From: Cytophagales bacterium
GTDB lineage: Bacteria > Bacteroidota > Bacteroidia > Cytophagales > Cyclobacteriaceae
Direction: 5' to 3'
DNA length: 64,000 bases
NCBI GenBank assembly: GCA_022360015.1
Contig: JAKSDQ010000028.1
Coordinates: 17,317 to 81,316 of the forward strand
Both the position numbers and the translations under genes were made by a program. The notes under the pieces are model-generated. The model was given only the letters and a program-made list of their open reading frames with translations, made no database searches and was not told the DNA's origin. Below are positions 37,326 to 47,804 of the stretch, piece by piece (within the stretch, counting starts at the first letter, position 1; each line of letters begins with the position of its first letter).

Positions 37326-38773
37326 TATAACTCTTTTCTAAGCCTGGCCACCGGCAGGTTAAGCTGCTCACGGTACTTGGCAACCGTCCTTCGCGCAATG
37401 TTGTACCCTTTGGACTTTAAAAGTTTCTCTAATTTATCATCAGACAGTGGTTTTTTCTTGTCTTCATCCTCAATCAGGTTCTGCAAGGCGTGTTTGACCT
37501 CCCTGCTGCTGACGTCTTCACCGGAATCGGTAGAAATACCTTCGGAAAAGAAATACTTCAAGGGAAAAATACCAAATTCTGTTTGTATCGATTTACTGTT
37601 CGCCACCCGCGATACGGTAGATATATCCATGTTGATTCTGCTGGCAATATCTTTTAGTATCATGGGACGCAGCTTGCTTTCATCACCTTCCTGGAAAAAC
37701 TCATATTGATAGGTAATAATGGCATTCATCGTATTTAGCAGTGTTTGTTGCCGCTGCTTGATAGCATCGATGAACCATTTTGCCGCATCCAGCTTTTGTT
37801 TTACAAAAGATACTGTTTCTTTAAGCTTTTTATCCTTCTTGTTGCTTTTGTCATAAGCAGACAACATGTCTGAATAAGAACGGCTTACCCTGAGTTCGGG
37901 GGCATTCCTGGAATTCAGTGTTAAATCCAGTTCACCGTTATTATTTGTCAATATAAAATCCGGTATCAGGTACTGGGTTTTAACCAGCCCTCCTGAAACA
38001 CCACCTGGTTTCGGGTTTAACTTGGTTATGACGGCGATGGCTTCCTTCAGCAAGTCTTCGTCATCGACATTCAGTTTTTTGAGTATTTTGTCATAGTGTT
38101 TTTTGGTGAACTCATCAAAGCAATCATTGACAATGCGGGAAGCCAGTACCACAGCATCGCTTTGATCCAGCTTTCTTCTGAGTTGAATAGATAAACACTC
38201 CTGAAGATTCCTGGCGGCAATACCGGAGGGGTCGAAGTCCTGTATCTTAAACAGTATGTCTTCTACTTCATCCAAATCGGTTTCCAGGTTCTGTGAGAAT
38301 GCCAGATCGTTAACAATGGCATCCAGGTCCCTTCTGATATATCCGTCACTTTCAATACTGCCAATTAACTGCAGGGAAATAGTTTCCTGCCTTTGGTCCA
38401 AACGCAAAAACCCCAGTTGGTCCAATAACTGTTCGTTGAGTGTAGCAGCAGTCGTGATAGGAATATCCTTATCTTCTTCAGTCGGGTAATTGCCATCTCC
38501 CTGCATTTTGTAGCCGCTGAAATCTTCATCCCTCAAATAATCTTCGACATTTACGTCATCTTCTTTGTTATAAGTATCTTCCTCAAAATCATCCTGTGAT
38601 GATATCTCCTCCGGAGTCTCTTCCTTTCCTTCCTCCAGCGCAGGGTTAATTTCCAGCTCCTCTTCGATCCGGGTTTCCAGCTCCACAGTCGGGATTTGTA
38701 ACAGCTTGATAAACTGGATCTGCTGTGGTGATAACTTCTGCGATAAAGTTTGACTTAAATTAAGCTTCTGCAT
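37325..38773 (-). CDS. rpoN: RNA polymerase sigma-54 factor
   Basis: 482 residues. N-terminal activator-interacting region I is QTLSQKLSPQQIQFIKLLQI. An acidic region II with many Glu/Asp (about 45-100) follows, then the core-binding domain. The C-terminal RpoN box reads ARRTVAKYREQLNLPVARLR and contacts the -24 element. Length and domain order are normal. It directs transcription that requires an enhancer-binding ATPase; no such activator is encoded in this window. Confidence 0.96.
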   Translation of the reverse strand: MQKLNLSQTLSQKLSPQQIQFIKLLQIPTVELETRIEEELEINPALEEGKEETPEEISSQDDFEEDTYNKEDDVNVEDYLRDEDFSGYKMQGDGNYPTEEDKDIPITTAATLNEQLLDQLGFLRLDQRQETISLQLIGSIESDGYIRRDLDAIVNDLAFSQNLETDLDEVEDILFKIQDFDPSGIAARNLQECLSIQLRRKLDQSDAVVLASRIVNDCFDEFTKKHYDKILKKLNVDDEDLLKEAIAVITKLNPKPGGVSGGLVKTQYLIPDFILTNNNGELDLTLNSRNAPELRVSRSYSDMLSAYDKSNKKDKKLKETVSFVKQKLDAAKWFIDAIKQRQQTLLNTMNAIITYQYEFFQEGDESKLRPMILKDIASRINMDISTVSRVANSKSIQTEFGIFPLKYFFSEGISTDSGEDVSSREVKHALQNLIEDEDKKKPLSDDKLEKLLKSKGYNIARRTVAKYREQLNLPVARLRKEL

Positions 38774-39452
38774 GTACAGCTCTTCAATTAAATCTTTTGT
38801 CGTTTGAAATTTTAATAAAGATAAACGGCGAAATTCTCATCTTTTGTATAATTTAACTTAAAAGATATACATGTTAAGATCATACAATTTTTACACCGGC
38901 TCATCACACTTTATTAAAAGGATTAAAATAGCTGATCTCAGCTAATCAACCTAAATTTGAATTAATTGTTATTTAATTCAAATTTATAATAATTCTTTTA
39001 TTCTTTGATAAAAACAGCAAATTATCGTTTTTTTGCGAACATTTTACAGGAGGTTGGTGCACCTGATATTAGGGGAATCTTTTAAGGCAGGTTGTTGCAT
39101 GATAAAGGTTGTAGTAAAAAGAAATGAAGGTAAGGTTTCAAGGGAAAAAAACTGTTACCTTGTGAATGAAAGCAAAAGAACCAACTGGTGTGATGTTACA
39201 TGTTTGGTTTACGAATAGCTCATAGCTTAGCGCAAGCGTCCCGTGGGTGTAGCACAGCGTTTTCGACAAAATTCTTGGTGCCTTTGTGGTTAACTATTTT
39301 TCACCACGAAGGCGCAAAGAGACACGGAGGTTTTCATATGTAAAATAAAAGTACATATTCTTAAGTTGTGCAATAGCCACGGGGCGCTAGAGTTTAGTGT
39401 GAGATGCTTACGCCAGAGGCAGGGAAATTTCCAGGATAAAATTTTAATTAAG
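38774..39452. other. Divergent rpoN/asnS intergenic region
   Basis: 679 bp without a convincing gene. It holds an imperfect inverted repeat at 39,278-39,290 and 39,303-39,315 and the likely promoters of both genes, not clearly identifiable by motif. A 61-codon ORF at 39,033 looks like chance. Confidence 0.4.
39278..39315. repeat. Imperfect palindromic repeat
   Basis: GTGCCTTTGTGGT and ACCACGAAGGCGC form arms that match at 11 of 13 positions with a 12-nt loop. It is followed by AAAGAGACACGGAGG. This type of sequence recurs in many bacterial genomes as an interspersed palindrome; no second copy is seen in this window. Confidence 0.5.
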
Positions 39453-40916
39453 ATGTTAGTAAAAGTGAGTAAAAGCAAAAGAACCAGGATCATTGATGTG
39501 TTGAACAGCGATCAGTTTGAATCGACTGTGGTGGTAAAAGGCTGGATAAGGACAAAAAGGGACAGCAAAAACGTAGTCTTTATCGCCATGAATGACGGCT
39601 CGGTTATCCGCAATTTGCAGGTCGTTGTCGATGCAGGTTCTGTCAGCGAAGAAATTCTGGATAAAATCACTACCGGTGCCTGTATATCGGTGACCGGAAA
39701 GATCACCGCATCGCAGGGTAAGGGACAGGCGGTAGAAGTATTGGCGCAGGAAATAGAGGTGCTGGGCGAGGCCGATCCCGAGAAATTCCCATTACAACCT
39801 AAGCGGCATTCACTGGAATTTTTGCGGGAAATTGCCCACCTCAGGCCGAGAACCAATACTTTTGGTGCTATTTTTCGCATTCGCCATGCCATGATCATTG
39901 CTGTACATCAATTTTTTACAGAAAAAGGCTTTTTAAATGTGCATACACCCATTATCACGGCTTCTGATGCTGAGGGTGCCGGGGAAACTTTTGTCGTTAC
40001 CAACATAGATTTGGAAAAACCTCCAAGAGGTGATGACGGACAGATTGATTACAGTAAAGATTTTTTCGGAAAAAAAACCAACCTCACCGTATCGGGCCAG
40101 TTGGAAGGGGAGTTGGCAGCCCTGGCATTGTCGGAGATATATACCTTCGGGCCTTCCTTCCGGGCCGAAAACTCTAATACCAGTCGTCATTTATCAGAGT
40201 TCTGGATGATTGAACCGGAGATGGCATTCTATGACCTGGAAGACAATATGGATCTGGCCGAAGAATTTGTAAAACACCTGGTTAAATACGCGATGGAACA
40301 TTGCCGGGAAGATTTGGCGTTTTTAAACAAGAGGGCTGAAGATGAAGACAAAAACAAAAAACAGGAAGACCGGAGGCCCATGTCTTTACTGGAAAGCCTG
40401 GAGTTTGTAGGAAATCATGATTTCAAAAGGATTTCCTATACCGAAGCTATCGAGATATTAAAAAACTCTAAACCCAACAAAAAGAAGCGCTTTCAGTTTT
40501 TAATCGAGGACTGGGGGGCTGACCTGCAATCCGAACATGAACGTTACCTGGTAGAAAAACACTTTAAAAAACCTGTGATTATCTACAATTATCCAGCTAA
40601 TATCAAGGCTTTTTATATGCGTGTCAATGAAGATGGAAAAACTGTGGCGGCCATGGACGTACTCTTTCCCGGGATTGGTGAAATAATCGGAGGTTCACAA
40701 AGAGAGGAACGTTATACCCGGTTGGTGGAAAAAATGGAAAAAACAGGTATTCATGTTGATGATCTACAATGGTATTTGGACACCCGGAAATTCGGAACAG
40801 CTCCTCACAGTGGTTTTGGACTTGGTTTTGAAAGGTTTTTGCAATTTGTTACAGGCATGAATAACATCAGGGATGTCATTCCTTTCCCCAGAACACCCGG
40901 TAATGCTGAGTTTTAA
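39453..40916 (+). CDS. asnS: Asparagine--tRNA ligase
   Basis: The frame opens at 39,366 but the natural start is ATG at 39,453 ([13 protein letters not shown], 487 residues). The N-terminal OB-fold anticodon-binding domain ([19 protein letters not shown]) is followed by the class II catalytic core: motif 2 region [20 protein letters not shown] and motif 3 [13 protein letters not shown]. The ending [11 protein letters not shown] is typical of AsnS. It charges tRNA-Asn in the cytoplasm. Confidence 0.96.
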   Translation: MLVKVSKSKRTRIIDVLNSDQFESTVVVKGWIRTKRDSKNVVFIAMNDGSVIRNLQVVVDAGSVSEEILDKITTGACISVTGKITASQGKGQAVEVLAQEIEVLGEADPEKFPLQPKRHSLEFLREIAHLRPRTNTFGAIFRIRHAMIIAVHQFFTEKGFLNVHTPIITASDAEGAGETFVVTNIDLEKPPRGDDGQIDYSKDFFGKKTNLTVSGQLEGELAALALSEIYTFGPSFRAENSNTSRHLSEFWMIEPEMAFYDLEDNMDLAEEFVKHLVKYAMEHCREDLAFLNKRAEDEDKNKKQEDRRPMSLLESLEFVGNHDFKRISYTEAIEILKNSKPNKKKRFQFLIEDWGADLQSEHERYLVEKHFKKPVIIYNYPANIKAFYMRVNEDGKTVAAMDVLFPGIGEIIGGSQREERYTRLVEKMEKTGIHVDDLQWYLDTRKFGTAPHSGFGLGFERFLQFVTGMNNIRDVIPFPRTPGNAEF

Positions 40917-41207
40917 TATTAAAGTTAAAGCTTCAACCGGAACTCGTTGAGACAATAACCTTGGCTTCAGACTGTCAATAAATAAAATTTTTGGACAATC
41001 GACTCAACACAAATCAAATTACAAACTTGCGTCATTTTAGGCGAAAGTTTCAAACTTCACCGAGAGAATACATTCAGGAGGCAGGTTCAGTCTCCCACTA
41101 AAGCTATCAATGGGTGGGATTTTAAATGTCAGTAAGTCTGGCACAAGCTAAAACCTAAGTTATTTAAGAAGAAAAAAGCGATTGAAGTTCAACCGCCTTT
41201 AAAACAA

Positions 41208-41576
41208 TTACCTTATAACTTTCTGAAATTTAAATGCCCTCCTGTAGAGGGTACCATTATCTTTAATAATCAATATATAATGTCCTGCAGCATATTGCCG
41301 AACAGGAATTCTGTATTGACTGTCGTCGATTTTTACTACTTCTGTACGAACTTTGTTGCCTATCAGGCTCACTACCTCAAACGCCGGGTCCACAAAATTA
41401 TCTCCTGAAGATTTTATATTCAGATATTCAAAAGCCGGATTAGGAAACAACTCTACCTGATAATCCTTTTTAACTACTTCCCCGTTAACTCTCGCTATAT
41501 GAGGCTTTTGCTGACCATTGACCCACCCAACAAAACCGAAAACACACAAAATTAATAATAGTAATAATCTTTTCAT
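41208..41576 (-). CDS. Short secreted protein with type IX secretion sorting domain
   Basis: 122 residues. A signal peptide (LLLLLILCVFGFVGWVNGQ) is followed almost at once by FPNPAFEYLNIKSS, the start of a T9SS type A C-terminal sorting domain. The domain then runs through VVSLIGNKV and YAAGHYILIIKDNGTLYRRAFKF. There is essentially no cargo domain. It may be a secreted mini-protein or the remains of a larger one. Confidence 0.75.
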   Translation of the reverse strand: MKRLLLLLILCVFGFVGWVNGQQKPHIARVNGEVVKKDYQVELFPNPAFEYLNIKSSGDNFVDPAFEVVSLIGNKVRTEVVKIDDSQYRIPVRQYAAGHYILIIKDNGTLYRRAFKFQKVIR

Positions 41577-41869
41577 ATCTTGAACCTATCATTTCACCAA
41601 ATTACTTATATAAAGTATACAGCAAAAAGCACACCAAGGTTTTATATTTTCCTAAAAAATTAAAAAGCCCTTGTATAACTTTTGTATCAGGGTCAGAATT
41701 TAAAACAGTATATATAAGTAAAAGGGTGTTAGGAAGGTTTGTTTTATATTAAACCATAACAAATGTACAAAAAAAAATTCCCAAAGCCAGTAACTAGTAC
41801 TTAATTTGTGTTGACGGCCAGGTAATATTGTAGCAAATATTCACATTTTTTATCCTGATAATTAATTGT

Positions 41870-43399
41870 TTAAGTATAAAGTTCAGGTTTTTCAGGGCAC
41901 TTGGATCGCAGTTGCCGGAATGCAGCGGACAGGAATTCAATAATATCACCGGAGATCAAAGCCTCTTCCCCTTTTTCAGCCGCCACCAGATCGCCTGCCA
42001 AACCATGCAGGTAAACACCCAGGGTAGCCGCTACCTCAGCTATGTAGCCCTGGCCAAGCAAAGAGGTAATAATTCCTGTCAACACATCACCACTGCCGGC
42101 AGTGGCCATGCCCGGATTGCCCGTACTGTTAAAAAAGGTACGCCCGTCCGGTGTGGAAATAGTGGTGTGGGCACCTTTGAAAACTATGTATACATTGTAT
42201 TGTTGCGAAAATTCCCTTTGCAAATCCAGGCGTTGATAGTCATTATCCCAGGTGCCTGCAATTCTTTCAAACTCCTTGGGATGTGGGGTCAGAATCGATT
42301 GAGGGGGGATTTTATCCCGTAAGTGTTTGTGCTGACTTATTATATTCAGCCCGTCGGCATCAATAACAACAGGTCGGTGATACTGATTCAGCAATTCCTC
42401 CATCAGGCGTGCCGTTTCTTCGTGGGTGTCAATGCCCGGGCCAATGCCGATGACATCGCAATCCGGCTTTTCAGGAAGCCATGATATAAACCGGTCCCCT
42501 TCATCAATAGAAACCATCGCCTCCGGCACGGCAATCTGCATGATTTCATATCCGCACCGGGGCACATGCACAGTCAGCAACCCCGTACCTGTCCTCAAAC
42601 AGGCACGGCTCGACAGTATGGCCGCTCCCATCTTACCGGCACTCCCTGTAAAAAGCAAAGCCCTGCCAAAATTTCCTTTATGAGCAAACTTGTCCCTGGT
42701 TTTTAGCATAGGCTGCATATCAGCCGGTTGCAGAAAAAAATCAGCACATTCTGTCTGATCGATAAACTCCGGGCTCAGGCCAATATCCACTACTTCCCAC
42801 TCCCCTACCCAAAGCCGGTTTTCAGGTAATAAAAATGCCATTTTTGGTAATTGAAATGAAATGGTTAGTTGCGGCTCTATGACGACACCACCTGAACCCG
42901 GCCGGTCTGCAAACAACCCCGACGCAATATCAACCGAAACCACGATAGCGCCCGACTGGTTTATTGTCTCAATCACCTCAGCAAATAAACCAGTGACCGG
43001 CCTGTCCAGCCCTGAACCGAAAATAGCATCGATTAGCAGTATGTTTTCAGGTATTTGAGGTATTTCATGGCTGCTGCCTATTGTTGACTTTTCTACACCT
43101 TCAGGAATTCTTTTTTCATTGATGGCAAAATCGGCAGATGATTTATCACTAACGCTTACTACAAAAATTTTGACGTCATATTTTTTTTCAGTCAATATCC
43201 TGCCAATGGCCAGCCCGTCACCCCCATTGTTGCCAGTGCCGCAAAAAATCCATACGGCTTTATCCGTCATATAATGCTGCACAAAACTTTTTACAAAAGC
43301 CAGCGATGCCCGCTCCATGAGATCAATGGAAGGAATCGGTTCACTCCTGATCGTGTAAGCGTCGGCCGCTCTGATTTGTGCTGAAGAAAATATTTTCAT
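41870..43399 (-). CDS. nnr: Bifunctional NAD(P)H-hydrate epimerase/dehydratase
   Basis: The frame opens at 43,444 but the start MKIFSSAQIRAADAYT at 43,399 gives the usual 509 residues. The N-terminal epimerase (YjeF_N) has FCGTGNNGGDGLAIGR and DAIFGSGLDRP. The C-terminal ADP-dependent dehydratase (ribokinase-like) has FTGSAGKMGAAILSSRAC, DADGLNI and the ATP-site GNPGMATAGSGDVLTG. The enzyme repairs damaged NAD(P)HX in the cytoplasm. Confidence 0.95.
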   Translation of the reverse strand: MKIFSSAQIRAADAYTIRSEPIPSIDLMERASLAFVKSFVQHYMTDKAVWIFCGTGNNGGDGLAIGRILTEKKYDVKIFVVSVSDKSSADFAINEKRIPEGVEKSTIGSSHEIPQIPENILLIDAIFGSGLDRPVTGLFAEVIETINQSGAIVVSVDIASGLFADRPGSGGVVIEPQLTISFQLPKMAFLLPENRLWVGEWEVVDIGLSPEFIDQTECADFFLQPADMQPMLKTRDKFAHKGNFGRALLFTGSAGKMGAAILSSRACLRTGTGLLTVHVPRCGYEIMQIAVPEAMVSIDEGDRFISWLPEKPDCDVIGIGPGIDTHEETARLMEELLNQYHRPVVIDADGLNIISQHKHLRDKIPPQSILTPHPKEFERIAGTWDNDYQRLDLQREFSQQYNVYIVFKGAHTTISTPDGRTFFNSTGNPGMATAGSGDVLTGIITSLLGQGYIAEVAATLGVYLHGLAGDLVAAEKGEEALISGDIIEFLSAAFRQLRSKCPEKPELYT

Positions 43400-43723
43400 A
43401 AAATTTTTCAAATTATCAAAGGCCCGCAAACCTGTTGGATCCAATCATCGACAAATACCAATAATTTAAGCTACAAATTTTCATGTAAAAACCGAAGATT
43501 AAACTTTTAAGGTCAAAAATCCACTACACTTTAATAAAAAAAAATTTTAATGTGTACTTGAAGTAATGAAGCGATAATTATTATCAAATTTTTAGAAATC
43601 AGATCGTTATGTAATTTTGAGGTGACTTTTAGAGAGAATTCGCTCTTAAATTGTTTTAGGAATACTTTAAATTAGTGCTAACTTTGGATTGAATCCGTAT
43701 TACCAACCAAAACAACAGATGCT
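43400..43723. other. Divergent gap upstream of bactofilin
   Basis: Holds the bactofilin promoter at 43,679; the remainder is AT-rich, with nothing else recognised. Confidence 0.4.
43679..43686 (+). promoter_or_regulatory. Bacteroidota -7 promoter element for bactofilin
   Basis: TAACTTTG matches TAnnTTTG, 38 bp before the ATG. A T-rich TTGTTTT at 43,651-43,657 could serve as the -33 region. Confidence 0.5.
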
Positions 43724-44230
43724 ATGTTCAATAATAAACAAGAGGAAAAGCTAGCGCAAGAAGCCAGTAACATCAGCAATACCATAGGTAAAGGTACTAC
43801 ACTGAATGGTAGTATCGAGACTTATGGTAATTTAAGAATCGAGGGAAAAGTTTATGGAGATATTACTGCCAAATCAAAGGTTGTCATAGGTAAATCTGCC
43901 TATATAGAGGGCAACATTCTGGCGCAAAACGCTGATATTGAGGGTGAGGTCAAAGGTAAGGTTGAGATCAGTGACATCCTGGTTTTAAAGCCCACTGCAA
44001 AAATCCGCGGTGATATCCTCACTAATAAGTTAATTGTCGAATCAGGTGCCCAGTTTAACGGTCAAAGTAAAATGGGACAAAAGGTCAGGGAAATTCAAAT
44101 TGGAAAAAGCGACTACGGCAATGCTATGCCAAAATATGCCAGGAAAGAAACGCCCAAAAGCGAAGAGCCTGTGAAGGAAAACACCAAAATGGCCAAAGAT
44201 ATGCCTAAACCTTCAGTAGCTTCCAATTAA
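43724..44230 (+). CDS. Bactofilin (polymer-forming cytoskeletal protein)
   Basis: 168 residues. The bactofilin core is visible from TIGKGTTLNGSIETYGNLRIEGKVYGDI, with repeating beta-helix turns (VVIGKSAYIEGNI, ADIEGEVKGKVEI, LVLKPTAKIRGDI). The N-terminal tail is short and the C-terminal tail is Lys/Pro-rich and probably disordered. Bactofilins polymerise without nucleotide and organise cell envelope processes. Confidence 0.92.
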   Translation: MFNNKQEEKLAQEASNISNTIGKGTTLNGSIETYGNLRIEGKVYGDITAKSKVVIGKSAYIEGNILAQNADIEGEVKGKVEISDILVLKPTAKIRGDILTNKLIVESGAQFNGQSKMGQKVREIQIGKSDYGNAMPKYARKETPKSEEPVKENTKMAKDMPKPSVASN

Positions 44231-45010
44231 GAAAAAGACTGATTAATCAATTAACATAACCCGGAAGAACTTTTTGCAGGAGGCTGTTTGTTAGCTTGTC
44301 TAAAACCTCCTAATATAATGGCAGATTGAAAGATCTGGACCAGATGGCTATGCTCTGGCCAATCACTAATGCTTTTAGAAGAGCGGGCACCATCATATCA
44401 GCTTTGTTGCAAAGAAATCCCCATAAAAATTGTCAAGGTATTGGTAGTTTGTGCGCAACGAATCAACTGTATGAATAAAGCGGTTAGCAAACGCACGCTT
44501 TTAAAATATTCGATCGTCAAATTTAAAACCACTTGCCTGCCCAAAGTTTGAAATACTGTAGTTTCCCATAGTAACCTGTAACAAATTGTCTCGGACAAAA
44601 TAATTCTTACTTCTTAAAATCTGTAAAATCCGGCTATTAAAATCAAGCAACTTGAACTTATCTAAAAAAGATGCGCATAGATACAAGAATATCGATCTGA
44701 ACCAGAAAAGAATCGCCATTAAATTACCTGGTAACAAAATGGTGTTTTACTGGTAGATTTTTGCAACAATATTGAAGATTTTAGGGACTTAGTTGCTTAA
44801 TAGAATAATTGAATTATTAATTAGTATTAAAATGTAAGTTTAACTGTGTTTTTTGAGTTTATTATCATGAGATAGTTTTTTTATCGGATTCAACCGCATA
44901 CAACATACTCGGCTAACCCTAATTTACATACCTGTCCATAAACCGGGCAATACAAACTTTCGACTAACCCTGACAGAAAACCAATTTAGACTAAGTAAAA
45001 CGGAAATGAA
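44231..45010. other. Gene-free stretch
   Basis: 780 bp. The plus strand around 44,340-44,480 reads WPITNAFRRAGTIISALLQ without a start codon, possibly a decayed gene, but I cannot name it. Several chance ORFs lie on the other strand. No RNA or repeat recognised. Confidence 0.35.
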
Positions 45011-45253
45011 ATGGTAAATGAAAAATTTGCAGCGGCAGACATCAGATTTCAGGAACAATTCATGTGTGTGGAGTTAATGGACGGTAGTATTTTCAAAGTC
45101 CCGCTGAAGTATTTGCCAATATTGAATCAATCCACCCAGGATGAGCGCGAAAATTGGGAATTATGTGGCAATGGCTTCGCTATTTGCTGGCCAGATCTGA
45201 ATAACTACATTCTGACAGCCTCAGAATTAATCAGGGAGTTTAAAGAAGTGTAG
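45011..45253 (+). CDS. DUF2442 protein
   Basis: 80 residues with the DUF2442 pattern: VELMDGSIFKVPLKYLPIL, RENWELCGNGFAICWPDLN and a final helix TASELIREF. Such small proteins are often the antitoxin-side partner of a DUF4160 protein; no partner is seen here. Confidence 0.85.
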   Translation: MVNEKFAAADIRFQEQFMCVELMDGSIFKVPLKYLPILNQSTQDERENWELCGNGFAICWPDLNNYILTASELIREFKEV

Positions 45254-45356
45254 TGTGGGTTTGAGTGTGGGGGGGAACTTTTGGTTTTGAAGAAATAATG
45301 TGGGTGGAAAGGGTTAAGTAAGGCCTTGTTAACTATCGTAGACATTTTAGTGTGTA

Positions 45357-45734
45357 TTAGCAGCCAATGTCCTCTCCATTCTTCCAAAGTTCGACAGCCC
45401 GGTCTACAAATTCGTCAATGCGGGTATCTGAAATAGCCACCGACTTTTTGAACCTGATACATCCTTTGCCTACGTCAATCCCCTTCAATAAGCTGCCATT
45501 GGGGTCTATTTTTTTTGCATCACCCGTATAAAGGCTTACATAATTTTTTTGCGCATTTAGATAAAAAATGGTGCCCCTATCATCACTGTAATTAAGCATT
45601 TTGTATTCGATACCTTCCACAAAATCCGGCGCTTTTGACTTAATCAACGTTCTCAGGTGCTCCAGCTTTTCACGTCTCCAATCATCCTCGAGTGCCTCGA
45701 TATATTCTTCCGGTGTTTTTACGTCATATTGCAT
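45357..45734 (-). CDS. DUF1801 protein (YdhG-like)
   Basis: 125 residues. TPEEYIEAL..DWRREKLEHLRTLI, EGIEYKMLNYS and KGCIRFKKSVAI are the three conserved blocks of DUF1801. A small soluble protein; function not settled. Confidence 0.85.
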   Translation of the reverse strand: MQYDVKTPEEYIEALEDDWRREKLEHLRTLIKSKAPDFVEGIEYKMLNYSDDRGTIFYLNAQKNYVSLYTGDAKKIDPNGSLLKGIDVGKGCIRFKKSVAISDTRIDEFVDRAVELWKNGEDIGC

Positions 45735-45898
45735 GGTATAGCTCCTCAGATATTTTTGGAGAAATTACAGCATTTACTTTTGCTATACAATCGCAAATTA
45801 TAAAAAAATCCTGAAAACCAACGGAGTAATAGTATGCAACAATTATTCAAAGAATTAAGTATATTGGCTGACACGATACAATATCTTTGTGAAAAATA

Positions 45899-47353
45899 AT
45901 GGAAGACAGCTTAAAATACTATCTCGACAATACAGTAGTTACCAAAGCAGCTATTGAAAGCCGTTTATTCCACCCCATAACAAAGCTGCGATATCCTGCA
46001 AGGCTGGTATATGTGCTTCTTCGAAAATATGCCAAAGACTTTTTAAAATCCGGAATCGAACCCCGATTTGTCAGCCTGTCAGGGCTTAGAGGGGTTGGAA
46101 AAACTACTTTGTTATGGCAAACAGCCAATTACATCTATCATGAACACTCAAAAAATATCTATTTTTTTAATGTCAACACATTAAAAAACCTGGGAATCGA
46201 TCTGCATATCGCCTTGGAAGAATTTCAAAGAAATATCATAAAAAATCGGTTTAATGAATTAAAAGAGCCTATTACATTGCTGTTTGACGAAGTTCACGAT
46301 GACGAGCACTGGAGCAAAACCTTAAAAATTCTCTATGATGAAGCGAGATCAGCCTTTATTCTTTGCACGGGTTCATCGGCCTTATTGCTGAATCAGACGG
46401 CTGACTTAGCGAGAAGAATGCGCATTGAAAAAATTTATCCCTTCAAGTTTATTGAATTTATTACGGCAAAAACCTGTATGGAGCATGATGGAAATATGGT
46501 TTTCCCTGAAAAGGGACTGGCGGCTGATTTGAAGGAAGCCTTGTTTTACAGCGAAAATGCGGAAGAGGCTTTTATCAAAGTTCAGTCATTTGGCAGCATG
46601 GTCACTACCTATTATAACAAAATTGAATCTTTAAAATCCTTAGAAATAAAAAAGCTCCTGCAGGGTTACATCAGTTATCAGAATATACCCAATTTTTTGT
46701 TTTTCAAAGATAAATTCACAATAAACGATAGTATTCTCGATTTGTTTAAAAGAATAATTCTGGAGGACATTCCCAAGCTAAATCCGACCTATTCGGATCA
46801 TGTAAAAATAGAGCGGCTTATTCTGAGACTGGCAGGCTCTGACGAAATTAATACCGAAAAACTGGCGGGGTTAGTGGGCATTAAAAAGACTGAAATTAAT
46901 GACCTGATTGACATACTGGCCAAAGCTGAATTACTAAACGTGTTAATACCTTTTGGCGGTTTGGACACTAAAATCTTGAAAAACAAAAAGGCATTTTTTA
47001 TGTCTCCTTCACTGCGAAGGGCATTGCTATCCACGTTGTATGGACAAACTCTACCTGAGCAGTTCAGGAGTAAGCTGGTTGAAGACATCGTGGTAATGTA
47101 TTTAAGAAGAGTGCTGAGAGATGGTGTAATTTCATATACAACCGGTAGCCATAAAGTAAATCCCGATTTTGTAGTTGAAACAAGGGAAAAGCCTGTATTA
47201 CTCGAAATAGGCACTAGTAAAACCGCTATGAAACAACTCAGGCACAGTAAGGTTAACTACCGTTATGGTTTGTTGATATCGAGCGGAGCTTCCTCCCCCG
47301 CCTTAAAAAATGATTGCATACATATTCCCCTCAGTTGGTTTTTATTATTATAA
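45899..47353 (+). CDS. AAA-type ATPase with DUF4143-like C-terminus
   Basis: 484 residues. Walker A is SGLRGVGKTTLLWQ, Walker B is ITLLFDEVHDDEHW, and sensor 1 is in FILCTGSSALLL followed by ADLARRM. The C-terminal part (VVMYLRRVLRDG, NPDFVVETREKPVLLEIG) resembles the nuclease-like DUF4143 domain with Asp/Glu-x-Lys-type residues degenerate. This family occurs widely in bacteria and archaea, sometimes in defence or toxin-like settings; role unknown. Confidence 0.82.
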   Translation: MEDSLKYYLDNTVVTKAAIESRLFHPITKLRYPARLVYVLLRKYAKDFLKSGIEPRFVSLSGLRGVGKTTLLWQTANYIYHEHSKNIYFFNVNTLKNLGIDLHIALEEFQRNIIKNRFNELKEPITLLFDEVHDDEHWSKTLKILYDEARSAFILCTGSSALLLNQTADLARRMRIEKIYPFKFIEFITAKTCMEHDGNMVFPEKGLAADLKEALFYSENAEEAFIKVQSFGSMVTTYYNKIESLKSLEIKKLLQGYISYQNIPNFLFFKDKFTINDSILDLFKRIILEDIPKLNPTYSDHVKIERLILRLAGSDEINTEKLAGLVGIKKTEINDLIDILAKAELLNVLIPFGGLDTKILKNKKAFFMSPSLRRALLSTLYGQTLPEQFRSKLVEDIVVMYLRRVLRDGVISYTTGSHKVNPDFVVETREKPVLLEIGTSKTAMKQLRHSKVNYRYGLLISSGASSPALKNDCIHIPLSWFLLL

Positions 47354-47612
47354 AACAAAGATCAAACACCAGGGTATTTATGATAAGAAAAGAAGTAAAA
47401 GGAGTAAAATAAAGGCACACCTTTGTAATTACTCCCTGAAAATAAAAGTAATAGTGTTTTCGTTGCGTTGAATTAGAGGGCCTGGTTAAAAAAATTCAGG
47501 GTTAGTACATTATTGGCTCATCTTGTGACTGAAAAACGAAACCTTGCTCTGAAACCCCAATCACGCCACAATTAAAACGGTTCATAGGTAAACTCCTAAC
47601 GTTTCCACTACA

Positions 47613-47804
47613 TTAACTATCGGCTTCCGTGGCTTTTTCAACGTCATGAATTTTCATCAAACCCTCATCTATCCCATGCTTTGCGGCTATCAATCGCAAA
47701 AGAAACTCCTTCAGCACGCTGTAATCGAGCGCTTTATGCATTTCTTTTTTGAATTCAAGCTCTTCTGCATGTTCTATAGAGTAAACTACTTTATATTTAT
47801 GCAT
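47613..47804 (-). CDS. Small hypothetical protein
   Basis: 63 residues, starting HKYKVVYSIEHAEELEFKKE, acidic overall and probably an alpha/beta mini-domain. There is no family match I can name. AT-rich DNA on both sides; no partner gene. Confidence 0.45.
   Translation of the reverse strand: MHKYKVVYSIEHAEELEFKKEMHKALDYSVLKEFLLRLIAAKHGIDEGLMKIHDVEKATEADS

Noticed and set aside
39033..39218. 61-codon ORF upstream of asnS
   Set aside because: No domain or signal; composition like flanking non-coding DNA; occupies the divergent promoter region.
41070..41140. Terminator after asnS
   Set aside because: TCCCAC/GTGGGA arms are short with a long loop and no T-tract.
44369..44737. ORFs on both strands after bactofilin
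   Set aside because: Mutually overlapping, without conserved features; one frame resembles a gene remnant but no start codon exists.
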